A DNA stretch of 35,233 bases from assembly GCA_024698345.1 (NCBI GenBank), contig JAILRH010000097.1, forward strand, positions 1 to 35,233. Direction: 5' to 3'. The stretch comes from Lachnospiraceae bacterium (GTDB taxonomy: Bacteria > Bacillota > Clostridia > Lachnospirales > Lachnospiraceae). The position numbers were made by a program, and so were the translations under genes. Numbering within the stretch: the first letter of the stretch is position 1; each line of letters begins with the position of its first letter. The notes beneath the pieces are model-generated. The model made no database searches. It was not told the origin of the DNA and saw nothing but the letters and a program-made list of their open reading frames with translations. Below are positions 7,620-15,096 of the stretch, one piece after another.

Positions 7620-9596
7620 ATGAGGCTTAATTTTGGAAAAAGTGTGGTAGTTTTTTTGTCTTGTTGCATGACGATATCTATGTGCCAATGGAGCGTACCA
7701 CAAATGAGAGCAAGAGTTGCGGCAGATCAGAATGTATCAGGTAGGTTTGAGGAGTTGCCAATTAGCAAAGATTCATTAAATGCTAATTCAATATGGGCAG
7801 GCTCAGATGATGAATGGAGTGACATACTAATGACTGGCGGATTGGATTATTATGCAGCATTTTTTGGAGAAATGTGCGATCCTAATGAAACAGGAGGCTT
7901 TCCTTCGAGTGGAACAATGGATATTGATTCTGTTCCATATCAGCTTACTTGGGCAGGAGAGAGTACTTATCTGGGAAATGATTGTATCAGATTATATGGA
8001 AGAGGAAATGAGATTGTAAATACAGCATCAATGGTTCTCGATAAGACAGGTAATTATGAGCAGGTATATGTTCTTGCAACGGCGGGTGGCCCGGGAATAG
8101 GGAATTATGCGAATTTTCAAGTGGTTGTTCATTATACAGATGGTACGAGTGATATAACAGATTACCGCTTATATGATTGGTATGACAATTCTTATGTAGA
8201 GGGTGTATTTAAGGATCCGCAGTTTAGAAGAATCGGATTAAACGGAAAGTTCTTTCACGGGGATATTGATGGAGGACCATATGTTCAGTCGGCTACCATA
8301 AAAGTGGATAAAAGTAAGACATTATCCTCGCTTGATTTTAATCTACTTGGGAAAAATGGGGACAGTAATGTTGATGGATTATATTGTGGAATATACGCCG
8401 TTACCGGGAATATTAATCAATATGCACCACTTGCGGTAGTGGCAACGCCGGCAACTAATATATGGGATGATTCATTTACAGCTAATTGGAATAAGACTGA
8501 TAGTGCAACATCATATGTTATAGATGTTTCCACGGATCCAACATTTTTGGACACATCTAAATTTGTACCAGGCTACATTAACAGAGATTTAGGAGATGTG
8601 AATAACGTAGATGTAACAGGACTTTCAGACGGACAGAAGTATTATTACAGGGTGCGTGCAGTAAATTCATATGGACAGAGTGAGTCTTCTAATGTGATTG
8701 AGGTAATGACTTTGAAATCAGATGAAGTTGAAGTTCAGGGATTTCAGATGAACTCAAATAAAAATGAAGGTGCTGTCTCAGAATTCAATCCATCAATTAG
8801 AGTAGTATCAAGAGCGGGAAAAGTACTCACTGGCAAGGATGGACAACGACATAATACAGTTAAATTTGGCACAATCTTCGCCTTCGCAGAAGGAGCAGCC
8901 AAGCCTTATAGTGAAACATTGGTACTTGAAAATGTTGATGATGAGAATGTTTATTATCATGAGGCTACAGAAGCAGGTGTATATAATTCTTATACGACTA
9001 CATATCAGACAGATCAATTATATGATTATTTTGCACTTACTCTGATATTAAAAAAGTATTCCTATGATTCAATTCAAAAGGGATTTTTATTCAGAGCTTA
9101 CGCAAAGTTGGATAATGGAGAAATCAGATACGGAGATAAAATATTCTATGCTGATATGTATGAGATAGCACAGAATTTGTACGAAAATCAAAAGATGCCA
9201 ACAATAGGAGGTCATAATTATTTGTATAATGACATATTGAATGTGGTAACTATGAATAATAATAGGGTTTCCATCTGTACTGCTATGATGAAAGCATTGG
9301 GAATTACCAGTAGAGAACATGTAGACTATGCAGCGGTAAATGCTGTAAATCATGATATAAATGATTATGTGAGATGTCAGAAAACATATACTTATAAGGA
9401 TCGAGCCACATTTAGTCCGGTAAGTACAGATGAAAACTCGCTGCTCAATAAGTTAAAGAGTGTGACGGGGACTTCAGAAACTAAACTTAGTGATTGGATA
9501 TATAACCACACTGAAGAATATGGATGTCATGGATATTATCCAAAAACAGAGTATGGGTGGAACTATTATCGATATAAAGAATATGATACTGAATGA
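7620..9596 (+). CDS. Secreted FN3 surface protein with the shared C-terminal domain
   Basis: The protein has 658 residues; AAGGAG lies upstream of the ATG. The N-terminal signal peptide ends at about residue 34 (ARVAAD). Residues about 45-265 form a beta-rich domain I do not recognise, with a GGPGIGNYANFQVVVHYTDG segment; it may bind polysaccharide. A fibronectin type III domain spans 270-365 (SFTANWNKTDSATSYVIDVS ... YYYRVRAVNSYGQSE). Residues 369-545 carry the domain also found at the end of the neighbouring cellulase (VQGFQM, FRAYAKLDNG, DMYEIAQNLYENQKMP, YLYNDIL). A further 110-residue tail ends YGWNYYRYKEYDTE. No catalytic motif is visible, so it is probably a binding or scaffolding protein at the cell surface. 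It starts a three-gene group with 9611 and 9821. Confidence 0.75.
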   Translation: MRLNFGKSVVVFLSCCMTISMCQWSVPQMRARVAADQNVSGRFEELPISKDSLNANSIWAGSDDEWSDILMTGGLDYYAAFFGEMCDPNETGGFPSSGTMDIDSVPYQLTWAGESTYLGNDCIRLYGRGNEIVNTASMVLDKTGNYEQVYVLATAGGPGIGNYANFQVVVHYTDGTSDITDYRLYDWYDNSYVEGVFKDPQFRRIGLNGKFFHGDIDGGPYVQSATIKVDKSKTLSSLDFNLLGKNGDSNVDGLYCGIYAVTGNINQYAPLAVVATPATNIWDDSFTANWNKTDSATSYVIDVSTDPTFLDTSKFVPGYINRDLGDVNNVDVTGLSDGQKYYYRVRAVNSYGQSESSNVIEVMTLKSDEVEVQGFQMNSNKNEGAVSEFNPSIRVVSRAGKVLTGKDGQRHNTVKFGTIFAFAEGAAKPYSETLVLENVDDENVYYHEATEAGVYNSYTTTYQTDQLYDYFALTLILKKYSYDSIQKGFLFRAYAKLDNGEIRYGDKIFYADMYEIAQNLYENQKMPTIGGHNYLYNDILNVVTMNNNRVSICTAMMKALGITSREHVDYAAVNAVNHDINDYVRCQKTYTYKDRATFSPVSTDENSLLNKLKSVTGTSETKLSDWIYNHTEEYGCHGYYPKTEYGWNYYRYKEYDTE

Positions 9597-9610
9597 GAGA
9601 GGACGGTATT

Positions 9611-9775
9611 ATGAAAAAGAAATATGATTATCCTGAAATTGAATTGATTAAATTTGACAGTCGGGAAGTATTAATGACAGATTTTGGCTCAGATTTTGGC
9701 GATGGAGATGATAAAGAGTGGGATTTAGTGTCTCAGCAGGAAACTGATGTGGATGATTTGTTTCCGATACAGTAA
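9611..9775 (+). CDS. 54-residue peptide of unknown function (KxYxxPxIE type)
   Basis: The peptide starts MKKKYDYPEIELIKFDS, with a middle VLMTDFGSDFGDGDDKEWD and end DDLFPIQ. GAGAGGAC precedes the ATG by six bases; a frame extension to 9593 exists but lacks a ribosome site. It begins 14 bases after one shared-domain protein and ends 45 bases before the next, so it is very probably co-transcribed with them. It is strongly acidic in its second half, and has no signal peptide, no Cys and no membrane segment. Small peptides with a similar start are, to my memory, widespread in gut Clostridia without an assigned role. A modified-peptide precursor is possible, but no modifying enzyme is next to it. 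Confidence 0.65.
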   Translation: MKKKYDYPEIELIKFDSREVLMTDFGSDFGDGDDKEWDLVSQQETDVDDLFPIQ

Positions 9776-9820
9776 AAGAAGATTTGCAATATAATTATAT
9801 TTCATAAGGAGTGTGGTTTG

Positions 9821-11290
9821 ATGAAGAAAAATAACAAAATGCTAAAGCATATTGGGATAATATTTGCTTTGTGTTTATGTGTCAGTATCATAAGAGATAA
9901 AAAAGTAGAGGGAGCTACCAGTCCCGTTGTGGCTGTAGAGGTAGTCCCGGGAACAGATACGGCGGATGTGTACTTTTATCCCGAAAAAGGCATGCCGTCT
10001 ACTGCCAAATATAAAATTTTTGTTGACGGTGTACAAAATGTGACAATTAATCAATCTGATATATATACTGATACTAAGAGAGTGGAGGCGGAGGCTAACA
10101 ATTCCAACAGTTATGGCAGTATGGATAGAAATAATAACAGAAGTGGTGGAATTAACTTGGGGGGAGCCTGGATTGAAAGTGAAGATAGCGGAAAAAGAAG
10201 CCCTAAATATGTATCTTATAATAATATGGATTTTACTGCGGGGGGATATACAGATATAAGTTTCTGCTATTCAAAGGTGGGAGAATATGGACAGATTATG
10301 AAGATGTATCTGGATAATTATAATGATTCCGGGTTGAAAGATACTTTCAGACTGAATGCGACAACTAATTATACGTGGGATGATTATACAGTACAAAGTT
10401 TTGAATTGTCCAAACGCATAACCGGAAAGCATTTTTTGAGACTCGATGGAATTTTTGATAATTATTCAGGAGGAGGATACTTTATCAACTTTGATTATTT
10501 TGAATTGTCAAGACCTTGTGGCAAGGCTACAATATCTATGACTCCGGGCTATCATACGGTTGAGGTGCAAGTGCGTGCAAACTACCAAAACTCAGAAAAG
10601 ATATCTTCATCAAAATTTTATGTAAAACCATCTTTTAAGACATCAGTGCAGACGGGGATTGAAGGATTTCAAATAAAGACAAACGGGGTAACGGAGAGTG
10701 GAGATCCTGACGTTGCATTCAGAACAATATGTAAGGCACCATCAGTTGGCAGCATTGTCACAAGTAATGGAACTAATTATACAGTTGCAGGTCTTGGAAT
10801 AATATATGTGCGTGATTACAATGAAACAGGGGACTATACGTTTAATGAATTAAGTAAAGACTATACAAAGCTTAGTTTGACTACAGATGGTAACGGTGTG
10901 TATACGGGACTGATAAATGATATAAAAGGAAATAATAATACATATGGTTATGTAGCAACAGAGAATGCAGTTATATCGAACAAGAATGGGATGTCTGAAT
11001 ATGTGGTTACAATGACAGACGGTGATAATATAAAGCAAAATTCATTATATGTCAGAGCATTTGTAGTGGCAACTGATGGAACTGTCATCTATGGCGATGA
11101 TACGGCAAAAATGTCTATTGCGGAGGTGGCGCACTATTTCTATACAACCAGCTCATCGACAAATTTCACTGCTCATAATTATCTGTATGATAATATATTA
11201 AACAGACTTGAAATCGACAATAAGTTTTATCTTGCACATAGAGTACAGTATGGTTGGAATAATAACTGGTATGAAAAAAATCCTGAATAG
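9821..11290 (+). CDS. Secreted CBM6-like surface protein with the shared C-terminal domain
   Basis: The protein has 489 residues; AAGGAG sits 9 bases before the ATG (an upstream TTG was rejected). A signal/membrane segment covers about 8-24. A short beta domain (about 33-82) is followed by a family 6-like carbohydrate-binding module at about 87-230 (RVEAEANNSNSYG ... LGGAWIESED ... KHFLRLDGIF ... FINFDYFELS). The shared C-terminal domain runs from about 279 (GIEGFQIKTNG) to about 470 (SIAEVAHYFY, HNYLYDNIL), with an expanded middle. The tail ends YGWNNNWYEKNPE. It probably binds plant polysaccharide at the cell surface; no catalytic domain is present. It is the last gene of the group, closed by the terminator at 11312. 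Confidence 0.75.
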   Translation: MKKNNKMLKHIGIIFALCLCVSIIRDKKVEGATSPVVAVEVVPGTDTADVYFYPEKGMPSTAKYKIFVDGVQNVTINQSDIYTDTKRVEAEANNSNSYGSMDRNNNRSGGINLGGAWIESEDSGKRSPKYVSYNNMDFTAGGYTDISFCYSKVGEYGQIMKMYLDNYNDSGLKDTFRLNATTNYTWDDYTVQSFELSKRITGKHFLRLDGIFDNYSGGGYFINFDYFELSRPCGKATISMTPGYHTVEVQVRANYQNSEKISSSKFYVKPSFKTSVQTGIEGFQIKTNGVTESGDPDVAFRTICKAPSVGSIVTSNGTNYTVAGLGIIYVRDYNETGDYTFNELSKDYTKLSLTTDGNGVYTGLINDIKGNNNTYGYVATENAVISNKNGMSEYVVTMTDGDNIKQNSLYVRAFVVATDGTVIYGDDTAKMSIAEVAHYFYTTSSSTNFTAHNYLYDNILNRLEIDNKFYLAHRVQYGWNNNWYEKNPE

Positions 11291-11311
11291 TAAGGTGATA
11301 AAAAGGAAAAG

Positions 11312-11364
11312 GGAAACATCCAAAGTATTAGTGTTTACTGATACAAGGATGTTTCTTTTTTTTT
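11312..11364 (+). terminator. Intrinsic terminator after the CBM6-like gene
   Basis: GAAACATCC (from 11313) pairs with GGATGTTTC (ending 11355), followed by a run of T to 11364. The loop is about 25 bases. Confidence 0.8.
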
Positions 11365-11406
11365 GCAATGTGGAAAAAATATTTGTTTTTATTGTTGGAA
11401 AATGTT

Positions 11407-11466
11407 CTTGCAAACGCAAGGAAAAAAATGTTATATTATATTTAACAATTAGGTTAAATGTTAAAT
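11407..11466 (+). promoter_or_regulatory. Promoter and operator of the SdpR/SdpI-like pair
   Basis: TTGCAA (11408-11413), an 18-base spacer and TATATT (11432-11437) form a plausible promoter. Directly downstream is the inverted repeat ATTTAAC-6-GTTAAAT (11440-11446 / 11453-11459), with a third copy GTTAAAT at 11460-11466. A second inverted repeat, CTTGC-4-GCAAG, covers the -35 box (11407-11420). The position suggests an operator used by the ArsR-family protein encoded next. Confidence 0.6.
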
Positions 11467-11487
11467 GAATAAGGAGGAGGGATTCTA

Positions 11488-11763
11488 ATGGCGTTGCAAA
11501 ACACTCTAAAAGCGCTCTCGGATCCTATCAGAAGAGAAATATTAACAATGTTGAAAGAAGGCAGAATGTCAGCCGGTGAAATAGTAGATAAATTTCCGGT
11601 AACCGGCGCCAGCATTTCAAGACATCTGTCAGTTCTTAAAGATGCAGATCTGATAAGAGATACTAGGGAGGGAAAGTTCATATACTATGAATTGAACGCT
11701 TCCGTGTTGGAAGAGATAATGTTATGGCTTAGTGAATTAAAGGGGGAAGAAAAAGATGATTAA
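11488..11763 (+). CDS. ArsR-family winged-helix repressor, SdpR-like
   Basis: The 91-residue protein is the usual size for the SdpR branch of ArsR. The winged-helix reads LKALSDPIRREILTMLKEG, recognition helix TGASISRHLSVLKDADLI, wing REGKFIYYEL. It has no metal-binding Cys/His set, unlike metal-sensing ArsR proteins. AAGGAGGAGG lies upstream. Its last 8 bases overlap the next gene, an SdpI homologue, as in the Bacillus subtilis sdpRI pair, where SdpR represses both genes until SdpI senses the peptide toxin and holds SdpR at the membrane. The inverted repeats at 11440-11466 are the likely target. Function is by analogy. Confidence 0.85.
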   Translation: MALQNTLKALSDPIRREILTMLKEGRMSAGEIVDKFPVTGASISRHLSVLKDADLIRDTREGKFIYYELNASVLEEIMLWLSELKGEEKDD

Positions 11764-12838
11764 AATGATTAAAGATAACAAAATTAAATTATTGATTAGT
11801 TCATTAGTTATTTTACTGCCTATAGTGTACGGATTGGCAATGTGGGATAAATTACCTGATTCAATGCCTACGCATTGGAACATAAATGGAAAAGTGGATG
11901 GTTTCACAAGCAAACAGATGGGGATATTTACAATTCCGATTATCTCCCTGATTGCACACTGGTTTTGTATTTTGATAACAAATTTTGATCCAGAGAACCG
12001 AAACCAAAATCCAAAAGTTATGAATCTTATAATATGTATTGCACCGGCTATTTCCATAGTTGTTTCAGGAATCATGTATTCCTCAGTGCTTGAAATGAAA
12101 TTGAAATTATTTTACCTGTTTGGATTTGTTTTTGTAATAATAGGTAATTATTTACCTAAATGCAGACAAAACAGTACGATTGGAATCAGACTTACATGGA
12201 CGCTTGGAAATGAAGAAAACTGGAATGCGACACATCGCCTTGCGGGAAAGGTTTGGGTAGTGTTTGGATTGGTTGTGGTAGCTGCTATGTTTTTGCCGGA
12301 ATCAGCAGGCATGATTATTATAATTGTTGCGATATCATTGATGGCTGTTATTCCAATTGTTTATTCATATTTGTATCACAGAAAACAATTAAGAAATGGA
12401 ACCGCATCGCCGGATGATTTTAAAAACTATGTAAAAGGTAGCAAATACGGAAAAGTGGGAAGTGTAATAACAATATTTGTTTTAGTATTTGTAGCTTTCA
12501 CATTACTTGTGGGAAAATACACAGTGGAACCGGGAAAAGATTCGTTGAAAATTGATGCAACATTTTGGGCTGATTATTCTGTAAAATATGATGAGATTAC
12601 AAACATTGAATACAGGGAAAAGGGTTCCTATGGATCCAGAACAAACGGATACGGAACGCCATCTCTTTCAATGGGAGAATTCAAAAATGATGAATTTGGT
12701 TATTATACCAGATACACATATTCATCCTGCGATTCGTGCATAGTCATTACAATTGGTGATGATATCCTTGTTATAAATGAAAAGGATGAAACATCGACAA
12801 AAGAGTTGTATAATAAGTTGTTGGAAAAAATAAATTAA
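11756..12838 (+). CDS. SdpI-like membrane immunity/signalling protein with C-terminal PH-like extension
   Basis: The protein has 360 residues. An N-terminal DUF1648-type segment (LPDSMPTHWNINGKVDGF, about 33-50) sits between membrane spans. An SdpI core (GNYLPKCRQNSTIGIRLTWT ... W.ATHRLAGKVWV, about 130-167) is followed by paired spans. A further span at about 235-253 leads into an extracytoplasmic or cytoplasmic beta-rich region (about 260-355) that looks like a PH-type fold. Classical SdpI is about 200-220 residues, so the C-terminal third is extra. In B. subtilis SdpI gives immunity to the SDP toxin and sequesters SdpR. Here it probably protects against a peptide that attacks the envelope. 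Its start overlaps the repressor gene by 8 bases. Confidence 0.82.
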   Translation: MIKMIKDNKIKLLISSLVILLPIVYGLAMWDKLPDSMPTHWNINGKVDGFTSKQMGIFTIPIISLIAHWFCILITNFDPENRNQNPKVMNLIICIAPAISIVVSGIMYSSVLEMKLKLFYLFGFVFVIIGNYLPKCRQNSTIGIRLTWTLGNEENWNATHRLAGKVWVVFGLVVVAAMFLPESAGMIIIIVAISLMAVIPIVYSYLYHRKQLRNGTASPDDFKNYVKGSKYGKVGSVITIFVLVFVAFTLLVGKYTVEPGKDSLKIDATFWADYSVKYDEITNIEYREKGSYGSRTNGYGTPSLSMGEFKNDEFGYYTRYTYSSCDSCIVITIGDDILVINEKDETSTKELYNKLLEKIN

Positions 12839-12940
12839 GAACTTGAAGAGAGTGTCAAAATGATAGTGTAAAGACATTGTGGGAAGAAGACAGTGTTAAA
12901 TAAACTATATGAGAAAGAGATGAGAATGTGAGGTACAGTA

Positions 12941-13399
12941 ATGAAAAAAATAGTAGTGGTAGCTTTGGCTGTTGTAAGTTCGATGGTGTTGCTTACAGGT
13001 TGTAAATTTTCAGATATAAAAAATAAATTTATGCCGGTTAATAACAATTCAAAAGTGAGTGTGACAACAGAGGCAGCAAATGAAGATATAGATGATACAA
13101 AAGGAGAAACAGCTGAAGAGACAACAGCAGATACTGTAAAAGAATTTACAATTAATTACAGTTACATTTTGGATGGAGCAAAAAGAGATCTATATGAGAA
13201 TTCATATATGGAGACATCAGAAAAAATTAGTGATGCGCTATCAAAGGTTGGAGAGATAACAGATGAGGGCGGTACTGCAAATACAATTAATATAAAAGTG
13301 AAGTTGGATGCAGAAAAGTATGATGCAAAAGAGATTGCGAACAAAGTTCTGGCAGAATTGGAGTTGGAAGAATTGTTAAAAGTTGACAGTGTGAGATAA
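12941..13399 (+). CDS. Putative lipoprotein of unknown function
   Basis: The protein has 152 residues. It has a lipoprotein signal peptide with lipobox LLTGC (Cys at about 21), a Thr/Glu/Ala-rich spacer (about 38-65), then an alpha/beta region ending LAELELEELLKVDSVR. A GAGGT lies just upstream of the ATG. I do not recognise the C-terminal domain. It lies between the SdpI-like gene and the kinase module, and its stop codon adjoins the first copy of a 53-bp repeat. A role beside the exporter downstream is possible but unproven. Confidence 0.65.
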   Translation: MKKIVVVALAVVSSMVLLTGCKFSDIKNKFMPVNNNSKVSVTTEAANEDIDDTKGETAEETTADTVKEFTINYSYILDGAKRDLYENSYMETSEKISDALSKVGEITDEGGTANTINIKVKLDAEKYDAKEIANKVLAELELEELLKVDSVR

Positions 13400-13451
13400 C
13401 TTGGAAGAAAATAATAGGTATTTAAGATGAAAAAGTTATATTTAGCCACTA
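13398..13451 (+). repeat. Direct repeat copy 1 (truncated start of the permease gene)
   Basis: This 54-base copy matches 15081-15133 at all but three positions (one extra A, two substitutions). It contains the ribosome-site region and the first eight codons (MKKLYLAT) of the permease gene at 15109. Here the frame runs only 17 codons, to a TGA at 13480, so this is a remnant. It immediately follows the lipoprotein stop. Confidence 0.85.
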
Positions 13452-13476
13452 TTGCAATAAAAAAGAAAAAGGGATG

Positions 13477-13505
13477 TTGACAATACATAATATTGACAAT
13501 ACAAT
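13477..13505 (+). promoter_or_regulatory. Promoter of the small-partner/kinase pair
   Basis: TTGACA (13477-13482), a 17-base spacer and TACAAT (13500-13505) form a near-consensus promoter. TTGACAATACA occurs twice, 16 bases apart (13477 and 13493), which could be a direct-repeat operator for autoregulation. Confidence 0.6.
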
Positions 13506-13537
13506 CAAGACAAAGTATTGGATGCGAGGTAAAATAT

Positions 13538-13768
13538 ATGGGTGAATGTTTATATGATGATGAAATAGAAATCGATATTACTGAATTACCTGCCGGGCTT
13601 CAAGAAATTATAAATCGTTTAGAAAAGTATAATAGTTGTGATGATTGGCTGCATTATGCATGCACTAGTGAGGAGTTGGAGATAAGTGTAAAGTATTGTT
13701 ATGCACATAATACAATTTCGGCCAAACAATTTGACTTGTTAAATAAAAAATATTGTGGATATGCGTAA
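13538..13768 (+). CDS. Small protein upstream of HipA-like kinase, putative partner/antitoxin
   Basis: The 76-residue protein starts MGECLYDDEIEIDITELPAG; GAGGT precedes the ATG. It has an acidic N-terminus and an Asp/Glu-rich helix followed by a Cys/Tyr-rich second half (CDDWLHYACTSEELEISVKYCY ..., about residues 33-54). It does not look like an XRE helix-turn-helix protein (HipB). It ends 13 bases before the kinase gene. Position and size suggest a partner that controls the kinase, but I do not recognise the family. Confidence 0.6.
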   Translation: MGECLYDDEIEIDITELPAGLQEIINRLEKYNSCDDWLHYACTSEELEISVKYCYAHNTISAKQFDLLNKKYCGYA

Positions 13769-13781
13769 GACGGTGAATTTT

Positions 13782-14759
13782 ATGAAAATATATGAGTTTG
13801 ATCAGTTGGAATTAAGTGGTAGAAGATATGGCGGGAATGCCGGCGCAAAGACAGGTGTGATTTTTGATGATGAGTTTTGGTTTATTAAGTTTCCAAAGAA
13901 TATAAGAAATTTAAATAATGTTCAAATTTCTTATACTACAAGTCCAATATCAGAGTATATCGGTTCTCAGGTATATAAAAGTATAGGTATTCCCGTACAT
14001 GAAACAGTGATAGGAGAATATAAAGGAAAAATTGTTGTTGCATGTAGGGATTTTTGCCAAAAAGTTGGCGAGAGATTAGATGAATACGAAAGCATTAAAA
14101 ATGATTATGTCGAAGGCTTGGAAGATAAAATAAGCAGTTTATCTTCTTCTGGAAATGGCAGTGATATAGAAGAAATTAAAATTGTAATGGAATCAAATGA
14201 ACTTTTCAAGCAAGTTCCGGAATTGAAAGATAGATTTTGGGATATGTTTGTTATTGATGCATTAATAGGAAATAATGATAGAAATAATGGAAATTGGGGC
14301 GTGATTGTTGATGAGGATGGAGCAACTAAAGTGGCACCAGTTTTTGATAACGGTAATTCTTTCAGTAATAAACTAAGTGAACAGCAAATGGAAAGGTTAC
14401 TGAATGATGAGCAGCTTTTTATAGAAAGTGCATATACAAATCGTGTATGTCATTTTGAAAAAGATGGGAAAAAGATTAATCCATTAAAGTACATTGAAAG
14501 CCGAAAGGATCAGGACTGTAATGCAGCATTATTAAGAATAGTTCCTAATATTGATATTGCTAAAATATCTGAGATTGTAAATGATATTCCGGAAGAGTAT
14601 AACGGGAAAAAAATTATAGGTAGATCTCAAAAAAAATTCTATAATGCATGTATGAGCTATAGATATGAAAAAGTATTAAAACCTACATATCAGAAAGAAT
14701 TGTATTTTGGAAATATTAAAACTGCAGAAATGAGTAGAACTAAAGAATTTGAAAGATAG
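13782..14759 (+). CDS. HipA/CtkA-like serine/threonine kinase
   Basis: The 325-residue protein has a Gly-rich loop RRYGGNAGAKTGV (14-26), an ATP-binding Lys36 in FIKF, the HipA-type catalytic block IGNNDRNNGNWG (162-173, Asp166), and metal-binding Asp189 in PVFDNGNSF. HipA-family kinases phosphorylate translation factors or other targets and often act as toxins held in check by a neighbour. The short form without the HipA N-terminal subdomain resembles the CtkA-like group. Start choice is uncertain: GTG at 13755 or ATG at 13761 would overlap the upstream gene, while ATG at 13782 gives MKIYEF, where the fold appears to begin. The whole pair lies between two 53-bp direct repeats. Confidence 0.8.
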   Translation: MKIYEFDQLELSGRRYGGNAGAKTGVIFDDEFWFIKFPKNIRNLNNVQISYTTSPISEYIGSQVYKSIGIPVHETVIGEYKGKIVVACRDFCQKVGERLDEYESIKNDYVEGLEDKISSLSSSGNGSDIEEIKIVMESNELFKQVPELKDRFWDMFVIDALIGNNDRNNGNWGVIVDEDGATKVAPVFDNGNSFSNKLSEQQMERLLNDEQLFIESAYTNRVCHFEKDGKKINPLKYIESRKDQDCNAALLRIVPNIDIAKISEIVNDIPEEYNGKKIIGRSQKKFYNACMSYRYEKVLKPTYQKELYFGNIKTAEMSRTKEFER

Positions 14760-14884
14760 TTTTTGTATGTCCATTTTTTTCTTTTTATTGCCCTAAAAAG
14801 AAAGGCAGACGTATTAATCTCCTTGCTTGGAACAAAAAAGCATTCGTTTTACAAAAAACTTGACAACATGTATATATATAATAA

Positions 14885-14912
14885 TTGACGTTGGGCTCGC
14901 GGGTTTTATAAA
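14885..14912 (+). promoter_or_regulatory. Candidate promoter of the peptide/ABC exporter operon
   Basis: TTGACG (14885-14890), a 16-base spacer and TATAAA (14907-14912). It lies about 90 bases before the small peptide gene and downstream of the kinase stop. Confidence 0.5.
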
Positions 14913-15003
14913 TTGCTCAATTTTTTCCAAAAAATAATAAAATTGAATATTAGTAATTTATCCAACAGTTTTTGATGGAGGATGAATAAATGAAAAAAAT
15001 GTA

Positions 15004-15096
15004 ATGAAACATGCAACTGCAATTATTGCAGCTGCATGTTTATGTGTTGCTGGTAGTCAGATGGCTATGGCAGGTTATACAACTTGGAAGAAATAA
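15004..15096 (+). CDS. 30-residue secreted peptide (possible bacteriocin/pheromone precursor or its remnant)
   Basis: The peptide runs MKHATAIIAAACLCVAGSQ, then MAMAGYTTWKK. It is a basic start, a hydrophobic core and an AMA-like cleavage site, leaving a short GYTTWKK tail. A good GGAGG lies at 14977-14981, but it serves an ATG at 14990 whose frame stops after four codons (ATG AAA AAA ATG TAA). That TAA overlaps the ATG at 15004 (TAATG). So either translation restarts there, or one base was lost in the A-run of an original longer start. It is followed 12 bases later by an ABC exporter of the type linked to lactococcin-972-like bacteriocins, which suggests an exported peptide. No modification enzymes are nearby. 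Confidence 0.5.
   Translation: MKHATAIIAAACLCVAGSQMAMAGYTTWKK

Noticed and set aside
11488-11763. Metal-sensing ArsR/SmtB regulator
   Set aside because: No Cys/His metal-binding motif in the helix, and the overlapping SdpI-like gene points to the SdpR branch.
13755-13781. GTG/ATG starts upstream of the kinase start
   Set aside because: They overlap the end of the small partner gene and add residues outside the apparent fold. They cannot be fully excluded because all candidate ribosome sites are weak.
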